Shown here: piece by piece, positions 16,053 through 23,607 of the stretch
Numbering within the stretch: position 1 is the first letter of the stretch
How the letters are laid out: every line of letters begins with the position of its first letter
NCBI RefSeq assembly: GCF_900107925.1
Contig: NZ_FNUJ01000005.1
Coordinates: forward strand, 434,001 to 498,000
Direction of reading: 5' to 3'
Length of the DNA: 64,000 nucleotides
Source of the DNA: Amycolatopsis pretoriensis
Lineage (GTDB): Bacteria > Actinomycetota > Actinomycetes > Mycobacteriales > Pseudonocardiaceae
Notes under the pieces: model-generated
The model's database searches: none
What the model was told of the DNA's origin: nothing
Seen by the model: only the letters and a program-made list of their open reading frames with translations
Position numbers and translations under genes: made by a program

Positions 16053-16628
16053 ATGGAGTGGGCATTCGACGGCGGACGGCCGTGTCTCGACCTGGTCAAC
16101 ACGCTGCGCGCGCGGTACGCGGCCGGGGTGGAAATGCTGACGGGACCGGACGCGCTGGCGGAATGGCTCTCGCTGGCGGGGTTCACGACGGGACCGGTGC
16201 CGGTGACGGCCGGGAACGTGCTGGCGGCAAAGGCGCTGCGGGAGGCGATCGACCGGGTGCTGCTGCCGCCCGAGGAGCCGGACAAGATGGACATCGAGCT
16301 GGTGAACAACGCGGCGGCCTCGGCCCCGGCACCGCCGCCGAGGCTGGTGCTGGTGGCCGGCCGGCTCCGCCGCGAGGTCCCGGCCCCGAAGGACCCGGTG
16401 GCGACGGCGTTCGCGGCACTGGCGGCGGACGCGATCGACTTGGCGACGAGCGACGCGGAGGTCCGGGTCTGCGCGGCGGACGACTGCGGAATCCGCTTCT
16501 GCGACGCGTCCCCGAGGCGCAACCGGCAGTGGTGCTCGATGTCCCGCTGCGGGAACCGGGCGAAGGCCCGAGCTCACTACGCGCGCACCGGTCCACAGGC
16601 AAAGCGAGATGTGGAAAACCCGGCCTAG
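16053..16628 (+). CDS. CGNR zinc-finger (ABATE) regulator
   Basis: The 191-residue protein has an N-terminal ABATE domain beginning DGGRPCLDLVNTLRAR and a C-terminal CGNR zinc finger: VCAADDCGIRFCDASPRRNR followed by QWCSMSRCGNRAKA. The Cys residues and the Arg-rich spacer are all present. Family members are presumed stress-responsive transcription regulators that bind ligands through ABATE. The gene is divergent from the dehalogenase-like hydrolase across a 53-bp gap containing two matching inverted repeats. The transcript is probably leaderless. Confidence 0.88.
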   Translation: MEWAFDGGRPCLDLVNTLRARYAAGVEMLTGPDALAEWLSLAGFTTGPVPVTAGNVLAAKALREAIDRVLLPPEEPDKMDIELVNNAAASAPAPPPRLVLVAGRLRREVPAPKDPVATAFAALAADAIDLATSDAEVRVCAADDCGIRFCDASPRRNRQWCSMSRCGNRAKARAHYARTGPQAKRDVENPA

Positions 16629-16716
16629 CAGGCTCTGCGCCCCGGGTTTCCGTCGTAGGCGGCCGATACGCTGGAACCGGGGGGCGCCCCCGCGGGCCCG
16701 CACCCGCGATCGGCCT

Positions 16717-17586
16717 TCAGGCGCGGGGTGACGCCGAGCCGGGGCCCTGGCCGCCGATCAACCGCTCGTACACCTTCGGGTGCGCGCGCAACCACACGTT
16801 GAGCTTCCCGATCCACCGCATGTGCGCGGTCCGCAGCCCCGCCGGGATCGGTGTGGCGACAAGCCGCACGGCAGAAGCGAACCGCCTGAACCGCCGCTCG
16901 TCCCGGGAAGTCCACAGTAGACCGAGGCGTTCGCGGAACTCCGGTGGCAGCGTGGCCCGGAGCAGGAACAGCTGGATCCGGCCGTGCCACCGCCACCACG
17001 AGTCCGGCAGCCAACGCACCGGCTTCGGCACCGTCCGGATCGTCTCGAAGAGCTGCTCGATCGCCGGATTCATCGAAAACCCGGCCACCATCGAGTCGTA
17101 GTACCGCTCGAAAGCCGCCCAGTCCGGCGGCAGATCCCGCTCCCGCACCCCGAGCATCCGCCCGACGTCGCACATCTGCGCGTAGTACTCTTCAAGCTCC
17201 GAAGAGGACAGTTGACGCCCGAAAAACCGTTGCGCGTCAACCGGAACCTTCACAAGAGTTGCGTGCACCCATGCATACGCCAACGGATCCAAGGCGCTGT
17301 AACGGCGGCCCGACGCGACACCGGTGAACGACCGGTGCAAAGCACGCAACCGGGCCGCTTCGAAACGCGCGCCCGAAGCACCGCCGTAGACGTAGATCGA
17401 CAGCGACGCCCCCGTCCGCATCAACCGCGTCCACGGGTCGGACGTGTAGTCCGAATGATCGCGCACCCCCGCCGCGACGACCGGGTGCGCCACCTGCAGC
17501 ACCAGCACCTGGCCCGCCAGCAGCCCGTCGCGGAAGTCGCCGAAGTACTTCCACGCCGCCGTGCCGCGGACGATCGGCCGGGCCAT
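16717..17586 (-). CDS. Oxygenase MpaB family protein (DUF2236)
   Basis: The 289-residue protein has the family pattern: ARPIVRGTAAWKYFGDFRDG, then LQVAHPVVAAGVRDHSDYTSDPW and LAYAWVHATLVKVPVDAQR, which supply His residues proposed to hold haem in MpaB and latex-clearing oxygenases. It is therefore likely a haem-dependent oxygenase, or a relative of unknown chemistry. ATG 17586 overlaps the TetR stop by one base. It is third in an amidase-TetR-MpaB operon read from 19504, so the TetR palindrome at 19525 should control it. Confidence 0.82.
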   Translation of the reverse strand: MARPIVRGTAAWKYFGDFRDGLLAGQVLVLQVAHPVVAAGVRDHSDYTSDPWTRLMRTGASLSIYVYGGASGARFEAARLRALHRSFTGVASGRRYSALDPLAYAWVHATLVKVPVDAQRFFGRQLSSSELEEYYAQMCDVGRMLGVRERDLPPDWAAFERYYDSMVAGFSMNPAIEQLFETIRTVPKPVRWLPDSWWRWHGRIQLFLLRATLPPEFRERLGLLWTSRDERRFRRFASAVRLVATPIPAGLRTAHMRWIGKLNVWLRAHPKVYERLIGGQGPGSASPRA

Positions 17587-18161
17587 CAAGCCCCGCGCAG
17601 CAGCATCATCAACGGCTCGGCCACCGGAGTGTCCGTCTCGCCCGTCGCCAGGCGCCGCAGCTGCAGCCCCGCGATCAGCGCGACCACCGGCCCGGCCAGC
17701 CGCCGCGGCTCCGGGACTCCCAACGCGGCCAGGATCGTCACGGCCAGCTCGTCGTACGCCGCGAAGCACCGCGAAGAAGCTTCGTGCAGCTCGGGATCCC
17801 GCGCGGACTGCAAGTACAGCTCGTGCGCGCCGAGCTCGTCGGCGCCGAACGGCAGCTGCGCGATCACGTGCTCGACCACCGACGCCGCCTGCTCGACGCT
17901 CAGCCCCTCGCAGCGGTAGCCGTCGACGATCGCGCCGAGCTTCGCCGTCTCCTCCTCGACGAACAGCAGCATCGCCTCGCGCAGCAACGCCGTCTGGCTG
18001 GGGAAGTGGTAGGTCAACGTGCCGAGCGAAACGCCGGCCGCGGCGACGATCCGGCGGTTGGTCAGCCCGCCGACACCGTGCTCGCCGACGACGGTCAGCG
18101 CGCCGCGCAGGATGGCGTCCCGGGTGCTTACCAGCTTGTCTCGGGATGCCGCTCCGGCCAC
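17586..18161 (-). CDS. TetR family transcriptional regulator
   Basis: The 191-residue protein has a TetR HTH at about residues 15-60 (LTNRRIVAAAGVSLGTLTYHF) and a C-terminal ligand-binding helical domain. It starts at GTG 18161, preceded by GGAAGAGG about seven bases away, and overlaps the amidase 3' end by 34 bases. No later in-frame ATG or GTG fits the HTH. Position inside the amidase-MpaB operon suggests it represses its own operon through the 18-bp palindrome upstream of the amidase, and perhaps the divergent D-cysteine desulfhydrase gene too. Confidence 0.85.
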   Translation of the reverse strand: MAGAASRDKLVSTRDAILRGALTVVGEHGVGGLTNRRIVAAAGVSLGTLTYHFPSQTALLREAMLLFVEEETAKLGAIVDGYRCEGLSVEQAASVVEHVIAQLPFGADELGAHELYLQSARDPELHEASSRCFAAYDELAVTILAALGVPEPRRLAGPVVALIAGLQLRRLATGETDTPVAEPLMMLLRGA

Positions 18162-19504
18162 CGTTCGACCTCTTCCAGTTGCGCGGCGAGCGAAACCAGC
18201 CGCTCCTCGGCGTGCGACGAGCCGAGCAGCTGGGCCCCGAGCGGGAGCCCGTCGGCCGTGAGCCCGGCCGGGACGTTGACCCCCGGCCAGCCCAGCACGT
18301 TCCACGGCCAAGCGTACGGGCACGCGGCGATCATGGCCTGGTCGGTCTCCCAGCCGGACAGCCCGTCGAACGTGCCGATCGGCGGCGGCGGGGTCGCGGT
18401 CGTCGGGGTCAGCAGGACGTCGACGCGGCCGAACACCGAGCCGATCCGCCGGTGCAGTCCCGGCTCCAGCGCGCGGGCCAGCCGCAGCGCCGGCCCGGCC
18501 AGCAGGCGGCCGTGGCCGGCGTTGCTGCGCGTGCGCTTGTCGAGCCCGGTGCGGTCGGGCACCCGCAACGTCCAGTCGCGGACGCCGGTGAGCGAGCGCG
18601 GCAGGAACGTCAGGCCGATCAGCCCGTAGTCCGGTTCGACCTCGACGATCTCGTGGCCCAGCCCGGCGAGCGACTCGGCGAGCCGGCGCACGGAAGCTTC
18701 GACGACCGGGTCGAGCCGGGTTTTGGTGGCGGTGAAGGGAATCCGCGTCGACAGCCCGATCCGCAGCCGGCCCGGTTCGCGCGCGGCGCCGGTGCGGAAC
18801 GTGCTCCCGGTGTCCGCGACGACGTCCAGCAGCAGCGCGGCGTCCCCGACGGTCCGGGCGAGCGGGCCGAGCACGGTCAGGCCGTGGAACAGCTCGCTTT
18901 CGGTCGGGATCCGGCCGCGCTGGGTCTTGATGCCGACGAGCCCGGTCCACGCGGCCGGGATGCGCACCGAGCCGGCGCCGTCGGACCCGAGCGCGGCCGC
19001 GATGGCCCCCGACGCCACCGCGGCCGCGCTCCCGCCCGAAGAACCCCCGGGGGTGTGGCCGGGGTGCCACGGGTTGCGCGTCACGCCGAAGGCCGGGCCC
19101 TCGGTGAACGGCCACTGGCCCAGCTCGGGGGTGTTCGTCTTGCCGATGATGATCGCGCCGGCCGCGCGCAGCAGCGCGACAGCGGGCGCGTCGGTGGTCG
19201 CGCACGGGAACTCCCCGGCGCAGCCGAACGACGTGGGCAGGCCGGTGAGGTCGACGTCGTCCTTGATCGCGACGGGCACGCCGAGCAGCGGTTTCCGGTC
19301 GCCGGCCCGGAGCCGCTCATCCGCTTCGGCCGCTTCGGCGAGCGCCGCGTCGTCACGCAGGTGCTTGAACGCGTTGAGCGTGGGCTGGCTCGCGTGGGCG
19401 CGCCCCAAAGCCGTGGCGGTCAGCTCGGCCGAGGTGACTTCGCCGGCGGCGAGCTGCGCGGCCTGCGCGGCGAGACCGGTGAAGTCCAGGCTCGTGGCGG
19501 TCAT
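18128..19504 (-). CDS. Amidase (amidase-signature family)
   Basis: The 458-residue enzyme hydrolyses a carboxamide through a Ser-Ser-Lys triad. The catalytic Lys is in GVPVAIKDDVDL, the bridging Ser in the GGSSGGSAAAVASG loop and the nucleophile in GSDGAGSVRIPAAW. The length is normal for the family. It starts at ATG 19504 with a GGGAGGTG ribosome site. It is the first gene of an amidase-TetR-MpaB operon and is divergent from a PLP enzyme. The substrate cannot be read from the sequence. Confidence 0.9.
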   Translation of the reverse strand: MTATSLDFTGLAAQAAQLAAGEVTSAELTATALGRAHASQPTLNAFKHLRDDAALAEAAEADERLRAGDRKPLLGVPVAIKDDVDLTGLPTSFGCAGEFPCATTDAPAVALLRAAGAIIIGKTNTPELGQWPFTEGPAFGVTRNPWHPGHTPGGSSGGSAAAVASGAIAAALGSDGAGSVRIPAAWTGLVGIKTQRGRIPTESELFHGLTVLGPLARTVGDAALLLDVVADTGSTFRTGAAREPGRLRIGLSTRIPFTATKTRLDPVVEASVRRLAESLAGLGHEIVEVEPDYGLIGLTFLPRSLTGVRDWTLRVPDRTGLDKRTRSNAGHGRLLAGPALRLARALEPGLHRRIGSVFGRVDVLLTPTTATPPPPIGTFDGLSGWETDQAMIAACPYAWPWNVLGWPGVNVPAGLTADGLPLGAQLLGSSHAEERLVSLAAQLEEVERWPERHPETSW

Positions 19505-19524
19505 GGGCACCTCCCGAGGGCTCT

Positions 19525-19542
19525 CGTTCGTTCGAACGAACG
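19525..19542. promoter_or_regulatory. 18-bp perfect palindrome, probable TetR operator
   Basis: CGTTCGTTCGAACGAACG is a perfect palindrome midway between the divergent amidase and PLP-enzyme genes. Size and symmetry fit a TetR-family operator, and the TetR gene is second in the amidase operon. Confidence 0.75.
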
Positions 19543-19591
19543 TTACCGGATACCGGCGGTTTTCGGCCACCCTTGCGGCAGACTGGGGCTC

Positions 19592-20620
19592 ATGACGTTC
19601 GACTTCGCCGGCTTCCCCGACGCCGCCCTCGCCGCGATCCCCCGTGTCGACCTGGGCGGCTGGCCGACCCCGCTGCACGAGGCACCCCGGCTCGGCGAAG
19701 CGCTCGGCCTGCGGAACCTCTGGCTCAAGCGCGACGACGTCCACCCGCTCGGCGCCGGCGGCAACAAGCTCCGCAAGCTCGAATACCACCTCGGCGCGGC
19801 CAAGGCGGCCGGCGCCGACACCGTGATCACGTTCGGCGCGCTCCAGACCAACCACGGCCGCCAGACCGCCGCCGCGTGCGCGAAGCTCGGCCTGCGCTGC
19901 GAACTCGTCCTCACCGCGAAGGTCCCGCGCGACGGCGACGCCTACGAACGCGGCGGCAACATCCCGCTCGACAAGCTCTTCGGCGCGACCGTCCACGTCT
20001 GCGCGGACGGCGACGAAACCGGCCGCACGTACGACCGGCTCGTCGCCGAGGCGCGGAAGGAGGGCCGGAAGGTCTTCACCGTCCCGGTCGGCGGCTCCAA
20101 CGACCTCGGCGCGCTCGGGTACGTCCGGGCGACGCTCGAACTCGCGAAGCAGCTCGAAGAACGCGGCATCGAGCGCGCCCACCTCGTCGTCCCGCACGCC
20201 AGCGGCGGCACCGCGGCCGGGGTGACCCTGGCCGCCGGGCTCCTCGGGCACCTCGGCGTCGGCATCGCCTGCGTCAGCCACCCGCTCGACGAAGCCACCG
20301 AGAACCTGCACGACCTCGTCGCGGGCGCGGCCAAGCTGCTCGGCGTCGAACCGCCGCCGCTCACGCACGCGAAGCTCGGCGACTCGACGCTCGGCCCCGG
20401 CTACGGCATCCCGACCGACGCGGTCTGGGACGCGCTACGGCTTTTCGGCCGCACCGAGGGCGTCGTGCTCGATCCCGTGTACACCGGCAAGGTGGCCGCC
20501 GCGCTGGTCGAATGGGCCGGCCACTTCGCCCCGGACGACCACGTGGTGTTCCTGCACACCGGCGGGATGCCCGGCCTGTACGGCTACGCCCCCGAATTCG
20601 CGGCGGCCGTCGAAGGCTGA
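19592..20620 (+). CDS. D-cysteine desulfhydrase family PLP enzyme
   Basis: The 342-residue fold-type II PLP enzyme belongs to the D-cysteine desulfhydrase/ACC deaminase family. The PLP lysine is in GAGGNKLRKLEYHL, substrate contacts in FGALQTNHGRQTAAA, and the phosphate loop in PHASGGTAAGV. The end LHTGGMPGLYGY is also typical. It likely releases pyruvate, sulfide and ammonia from D-cysteine, but related amino acids are possible. ATG 19592 begins 50 bp from the TetR palindrome. Its last 186 bases are overlapped on the other strand by the tail of the DUF998 protein. Confidence 0.87.
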   Translation: MTFDFAGFPDAALAAIPRVDLGGWPTPLHEAPRLGEALGLRNLWLKRDDVHPLGAGGNKLRKLEYHLGAAKAAGADTVITFGALQTNHGRQTAAACAKLGLRCELVLTAKVPRDGDAYERGGNIPLDKLFGATVHVCADGDETGRTYDRLVAEARKEGRKVFTVPVGGSNDLGALGYVRATLELAKQLEERGIERAHLVVPHASGGTAAGVTLAAGLLGHLGVGIACVSHPLDEATENLHDLVAGAAKLLGVEPPPLTHAKLGDSTLGPGYGIPTDAVWDALRLFGRTEGVVLDPVYTGKVAAALVEWAGHFAPDDHVVFLHTGGMPGLYGYAPEFAAAVEG

Positions 20621-21265
20621 CTCGAGCCGGGTCGCGACCCGGAGCAGGGTGAGCAGCAGGACGACGTCGGCGAGCAGGAGCAGCCGCTGCGTGACGCCGA
20701 TCGGGAACGCGTCCGAGATCTCCCGGAACGGCTCGACCCCGGCCTCGCTCAGCCGCACGAACACGAAGCTGATCGCGAACAGCCCGAACGCGACCGCGCT
20801 CAACCGGATCGCCGTCACGACGGCGGCGCGTTCGGGGCGGCCCCGCAACGATTCCAGCAGCGAGATCGCGGCGCCGGGCAGGCTGAGGAACGCGACCAGG
20901 CACGCGTAGAGGTGGATTTCGCCGCTCACCGGGTCGGGCGCCTCGGGGTAGCTCGCCGGGAACACCGCGGCCGCGGCCAATCCGAGCGACCACAGCGCGA
21001 GCAGCAGCCGGGTCGTGCGCGACATCGGCACCCCCGCCGCGTGCAGCGCGCCGAGCACCGCCAGCGAGCCGATGGCCAGCGACAACACGCTCGCGGCGAG
21101 CATGCCGTCGCCGCGGTCGGTCACGGTGTAGCTCGACAGCGTGTCGTACACCGGGTTCCGCGAGCTGATGATGTGCAGCACGACCGCCGTGAACAGCCCC
21201 CAGCCGATCGCGCCCAGCGCCACCAGCCGCCACGGTCTCGTGCGCTTCCCCTGTTCCGTCCCCAT
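20435..21265 (-). CDS. DUF998 family membrane protein
   Basis: The 276-residue protein has six or so hydrophobic segments, starting RLVALGAIGWGLFTAVVLHI and ending LLLLADVVLLLTLLRVATRL near residue 215. This is the DUF998 pattern of a small polytopic membrane protein of unknown function. The following 60 residues are hydrophilic and lie antisense to the 3' end of the D-cysteine desulfhydrase gene, because no in-frame stop occurs before 20435. That tail may be a recent extension through loss of a stop codon near 20620. The start at ATG 21265 fits the first membrane helix. Confidence 0.75.
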   Translation of the reverse strand: MGTEQGKRTRPWRLVALGAIGWGLFTAVVLHIISSRNPVYDTLSSYTVTDRGDGMLAASVLSLAIGSLAVLGALHAAGVPMSRTTRLLLALWSLGLAAAAVFPASYPEAPDPVSGEIHLYACLVAFLSLPGAAISLLESLRGRPERAAVVTAIRLSAVAFGLFAISFVFVRLSEAGVEPFREISDAFPIGVTQRLLLLADVVLLLTLLRVATRLESAFDGRREFGGVAVQAGHPAGVQEHHVVVRGEVAGPFDQRGGHLAGVHGIEHDALGAAEKP

Positions 21266-21300
21266 GCCATTCAGGTTCTCGAAGAACGGCACGGCCGTGA

Positions 21301-22089
21301 TCAGGGAAGACCCTGAATTCCCCCGGATGCGAAGTCGATCAGCACCAGGGCTTGGTCGTCGTGGCGCTTCGGCCGCGGCCAGCGTTCGCCGTCCGGATCC
21401 TGCTTTTCGGCGGTCCGGACGGCGTCGAGCACGGCGTCCGGCCCGTCGGCGCGGGTGATCGCGAGGACTTCCCGCCAGTCGAAGAGTTCGTACTGGTCGA
21501 CGCCGATGGAGACGCCGTCGCTGGCGAGCACGACGGCGTCGACCGTGGTTCTTCGCCAGCTTCGCCGGACTGCGTGCGCGGCGGCGCCCGGGTCGGCTTC
21601 GGCGACCCAGAAGCCGTCGTGGGCGTTGCGCCTCCGCCGGACGTCGGCGCCGGTCTGGAGCATGCCGCGCCTGCGCAGCCGCGCGAGCCGGTCGTCGGAG
21701 ACGACGTCGACACCGAAGCCGCCGAAGCCGACGACGGGACTGTCGGCGAGCACGAGCGCGTCCACTCGGTTGTCGAGCCACCGCACGGCGGCGACCGTGC
21801 TCGACGGTGACCGCTGGGGGCGGAGGGCGTTCTCGCTGGTGACTTTGGCGATGGCGCCGGTGAGGGTGTCGGTGAGGTCGGCCTCGGGAGCCGCGCGGAG
21901 GTCGTCGGCCAGGCGCTGGGCCAGGCGTTCGGCGTACCAGCCGCCCGGGGGTTGCGAGGGGTCGGACGAGGTCGCGCCGTCGAGGAGGAGGACCGCGTTG
22001 TCCAGCACGACGACGTGGTCTTCGGTCGGGCGGGGGTGGCCGTCGGCGCCCACCCCGGCCCGCTCGGCGATCACGATCTCGGGCACCAC
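21301..22089 (-). CDS. PP2C-like phosphatase domain protein
   Basis: The 262-residue protein shows reduced PP2C motifs: a TEDHVVVLDNAVLLLDGATS block near residue 25, a VDALVLADSPVVGF strand and a VVLASDGVSIGVDQY block that would carry the metal-binding Asp residues. It probably dephosphorylates Ser/Thr phosphoproteins, but the match is weaker than for classical PP2C, so activity is uncertain. It starts at GTG 22089. It is transcribed away from the HTH/Clp-N pair, sharing the short intergenic region that contains the twin operators, so the same repressor could affect it. Confidence 0.7.
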   Translation of the reverse strand: MVPEIVIAERAGVGADGHPRPTEDHVVVLDNAVLLLDGATSSDPSQPPGGWYAERLAQRLADDLRAAPEADLTDTLTGAIAKVTSENALRPQRSPSSTVAAVRWLDNRVDALVLADSPVVGFGGFGVDVVSDDRLARLRRRGMLQTGADVRRRRNAHDGFWVAEADPGAAAHAVRRSWRRTTVDAVVLASDGVSIGVDQYELFDWREVLAITRADGPDAVLDAVRTAEKQDPDGERWPRPKRHDDQALVLIDFASGGIQGLP

Positions 22090-22144
22090 CCGACTGTACG
22101 TCGGGCGTCGGCGACCTTCGCGCTGACGCAGGGAGTGGGCGGCC

Positions 22145-22188
22145 TGTCAACTCAGGTTGACAGGCCGCCCATGTCAACGTAGGTTGAC
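22145..22188 (+). promoter_or_regulatory. Twin GTCAAC-N4-GTTGAC operators over a predicted leaderless promoter
   Basis: Palindromes GTCAAC-N4-GTTGAC lie at 22146-22161 and 22173-22188, with centres 27 bp apart. The first is extended to an almost complete 26-bp palindrome by flanking GGCCT/AGGCC. A perfect -35 TTGACA (22157-22162), 17-base spacer and -10 TAGGTT (22180-22185) are built from the half-sites, placing the transcript start at or next to the ATG at 22193. The layout copies the site at 3582-3626. Confidence 0.8.
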
Positions 22189-22192
22189 AACC

Positions 22193-22402
22193 ATGACGGA
22201 AGCGACGGACCTGGCCGCCCGGGCCGGCGACCGCGATCCCCGGGTGGGACTGCGTGCGGTCGCCGCGCTCCGGCGGCTGGTGGAACAACTGGAGGCCGTT
22301 CAGGTCCGCAGTGCGCGGATCGACGGCTGGTCGTGGCAGGAGATCGCCGCCGAGCTGGGGGTCAGCCGGCAGGCCGTGCACAAGAAGTACGGGAGGCACT
22401 GA
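22193..22402 (+). CDS. Small HTH protein, split partner of a Clp-N domain
   Basis: The 69-residue protein is little more than a helix (LRAVAALRRLVEQLEAVQV) and an HTH, WSWQEIAAELGVSRQAVHKK. It aligns with the N-terminal part of the fused protein at 3629 (SWTEIGASMGVTKQAAQKRF). ATG 22193 lies directly at the predicted transcript start. Its stop overlaps the ATG of the Clp-N gene by one base (TGATG). I infer that it provides the DNA-binding half of an autorepressor whose sensor half is the next gene. Confidence 0.82.
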   Translation: MTEATDLAARAGDRDPRVGLRAVAALRRLVEQLEAVQVRSARIDGWSWQEIAAELGVSRQAVHKKYGRH

Positions 22403-22929
22403 TGTTCGAGCGGTTCACGGCGGACGCGCGGCTCGCGGTCGTCGAAGCGCAGATGACGGCCCGGCAGTCCGGGTCGGTGGAAGTCGGGCCGGTGGACCTG
22501 CTGGCCGGCTTGCTCAAGACCGGGGTCCCGCTGCTCACCGAGCTGGGCGTCGCCACCGACGACCTGGCCGCCGAACTCGAACGGACGAGACGGCGGGGCG
22601 GGGTCAGCGACGCCGACGCCGAAGCGCTCACCGAGTTCGGCATCGACGTCGAGCAGATCGTGGAAAGCGTCGAGCGGACCCACGGCGAAGGCGCGCTCGC
22701 CGGGCGGCTGGGGCCGGCCAAACGCGGGCACGTCCCGTTCACGTCCCAGTCGAAGAAGACCCTGGAACTGAGCCTCAAGGAGGCCGTCCGGCTGGGCGAC
22801 AAGCACCTCGGGCAGGAGCACATCCTGCTCGCGCTGGCCCAGCAGCGCGGCACCGACGACGTCCTCGCCCGGCGCGGCGCCGACTACCTGACGCTGCGCC
22901 GGGCCGTCCAGCAACGCAAAGCCGGCTAG
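22402..22929 (+). CDS. Clp N-terminal domain protein (ClpC2-like sensor half)
   Basis: The 175-residue protein starts FERFTADARLAVVEAQMTAR, the usual Clp-N beginning, and has the two repeats, VGPVDLLAGLLKTG and LGQEHILLALAQQRG. There is no ATPase domain. A GGGAGG ribosome site sits inside the end of the HTH gene. Clp-N domains bind adaptors, degradation-tagged proteins and natural-product toxins of ClpC. A free copy could act as decoy or sensor, and together with the HTH protein would make the two-gene form of the fusion at 3629. It overlaps the convergent yczE-like gene by four bases. Confidence 0.85.
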   Translation: MFERFTADARLAVVEAQMTARQSGSVEVGPVDLLAGLLKTGVPLLTELGVATDDLAAELERTRRRGGVSDADAEALTEFGIDVEQIVESVERTHGEGALAGRLGPAKRGHVPFTSQSKKTLELSLKEAVRLGDKHLGQEHILLALAQQRGTDDVLARRGADYLTLRRAVQQRKAG

Positions 22930-23546
22930 CGCTCGCGCCAGGTCGTCAGCGGCAGCAGCGCCTGGGTCAGCGGGCCGATCGCCAGCGCGTAGAGCACGGT
23001 GCCGACGCCGACGGTCCCGCCGAGCAGGAAACCGGCGGCGACCACGGTGACCTCGATGCCGGTGCGCACCAGCCGGACCGACCAGCCGGTGCGCCCGGCG
23101 AGCCCGGTCATCAGGCCGTCGCGGGGACCCGGGCCCAGCCGGGCGCCGACGTAGGTGGCGGTCGCGACGCCGTTGAGCGCGACCCCGCCGGCCAGCAGGG
23201 CGATCTGCCACGCGAGGTCGTGCTGGTCCGGGAGGACCGCCCGCACGACGTCGACCATCACCGAGATGACCACGACGTTCGCGATCGTGCCGATCCCGGG
23301 CCGCTGGCGCAGCGGGATCCACAGCAGGAGCACGACCACCGAAATCAGGCCGGTGACCGTGCCGAAAGTCAGGCCGGTGTGCTTCAGGACGCCCTCGGCC
23401 AGCACGCTCCACGGCTCGAGGCCGAGGCCGGCGCGGGTGACGAGGGCGACGCTGGTGCCGTAGAGGGCGAGGCCGCCGAGCAGCTGGGCGCTGCGGCGGA
23501 CGGGGTCGCGGGAGATCCGGACGGGCCGGAGGTCGATCTGAGCCAC
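22926..23546 (-). CDS. YczE/YyaS/YitT family membrane protein
   Basis: The 206-residue protein has five hydrophobic segments, with family features LYGTSVALVTRAGLGLEPWSVL near residue 35 and GPRDGLMTGLAGRTGWSVRL near residue 150. I start at GTG 23546 (VAQIDLRPVR). YczE proteins are often encoded divergently from MocR-type regulators called YczR, and such a regulator begins 61 bp away at 23608. Function is unproven; it may be a transporter whose expression is tied to that PLP-binding regulator. Confidence 0.85.
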   Translation of the reverse strand: MAQIDLRPVRISRDPVRRSAQLLGGLALYGTSVALVTRAGLGLEPWSVLAEGVLKHTGLTFGTVTGLISVVVLLLWIPLRQRPGIGTIANVVVISVMVDVVRAVLPDQHDLAWQIALLAGGVALNGVATATYVGARLGPGPRDGLMTGLAGRTGWSVRLVRTGIEVTVVAAGFLLGGTVGVGTVLYALAIGPLTQALLPLTTWRER

Positions 23547-23567
23547 ACTGGAACTATCCGTCCGGAG

Positions 23568-23605
23568 TGGCCTTGTAAACCATAGCCAATTCCAGGATAT
23601 TGGCC
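23568..23605. promoter_or_regulatory. Candidate MocR/YczR operator region
   Basis: The short divergent gap carries TGGCCTT twice (23568-23574 and 23601-23607) and an inverted AGCCAAT/ATTGGCC pair (23584-23590 and 23599-23605). MocR regulators usually bind paired direct or inverted half-sites in such gaps. The assignment is tentative. Confidence 0.45.
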
Positions 23606-23607
23606 TT

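Noticed and set aside
17216..17241. Third GTTGAC/GTCAAC site inside the MpaB gene
   Set aside because: The half-sites are everted (GTTGAC before GTCAAC) with wider spacing and no promoter context.
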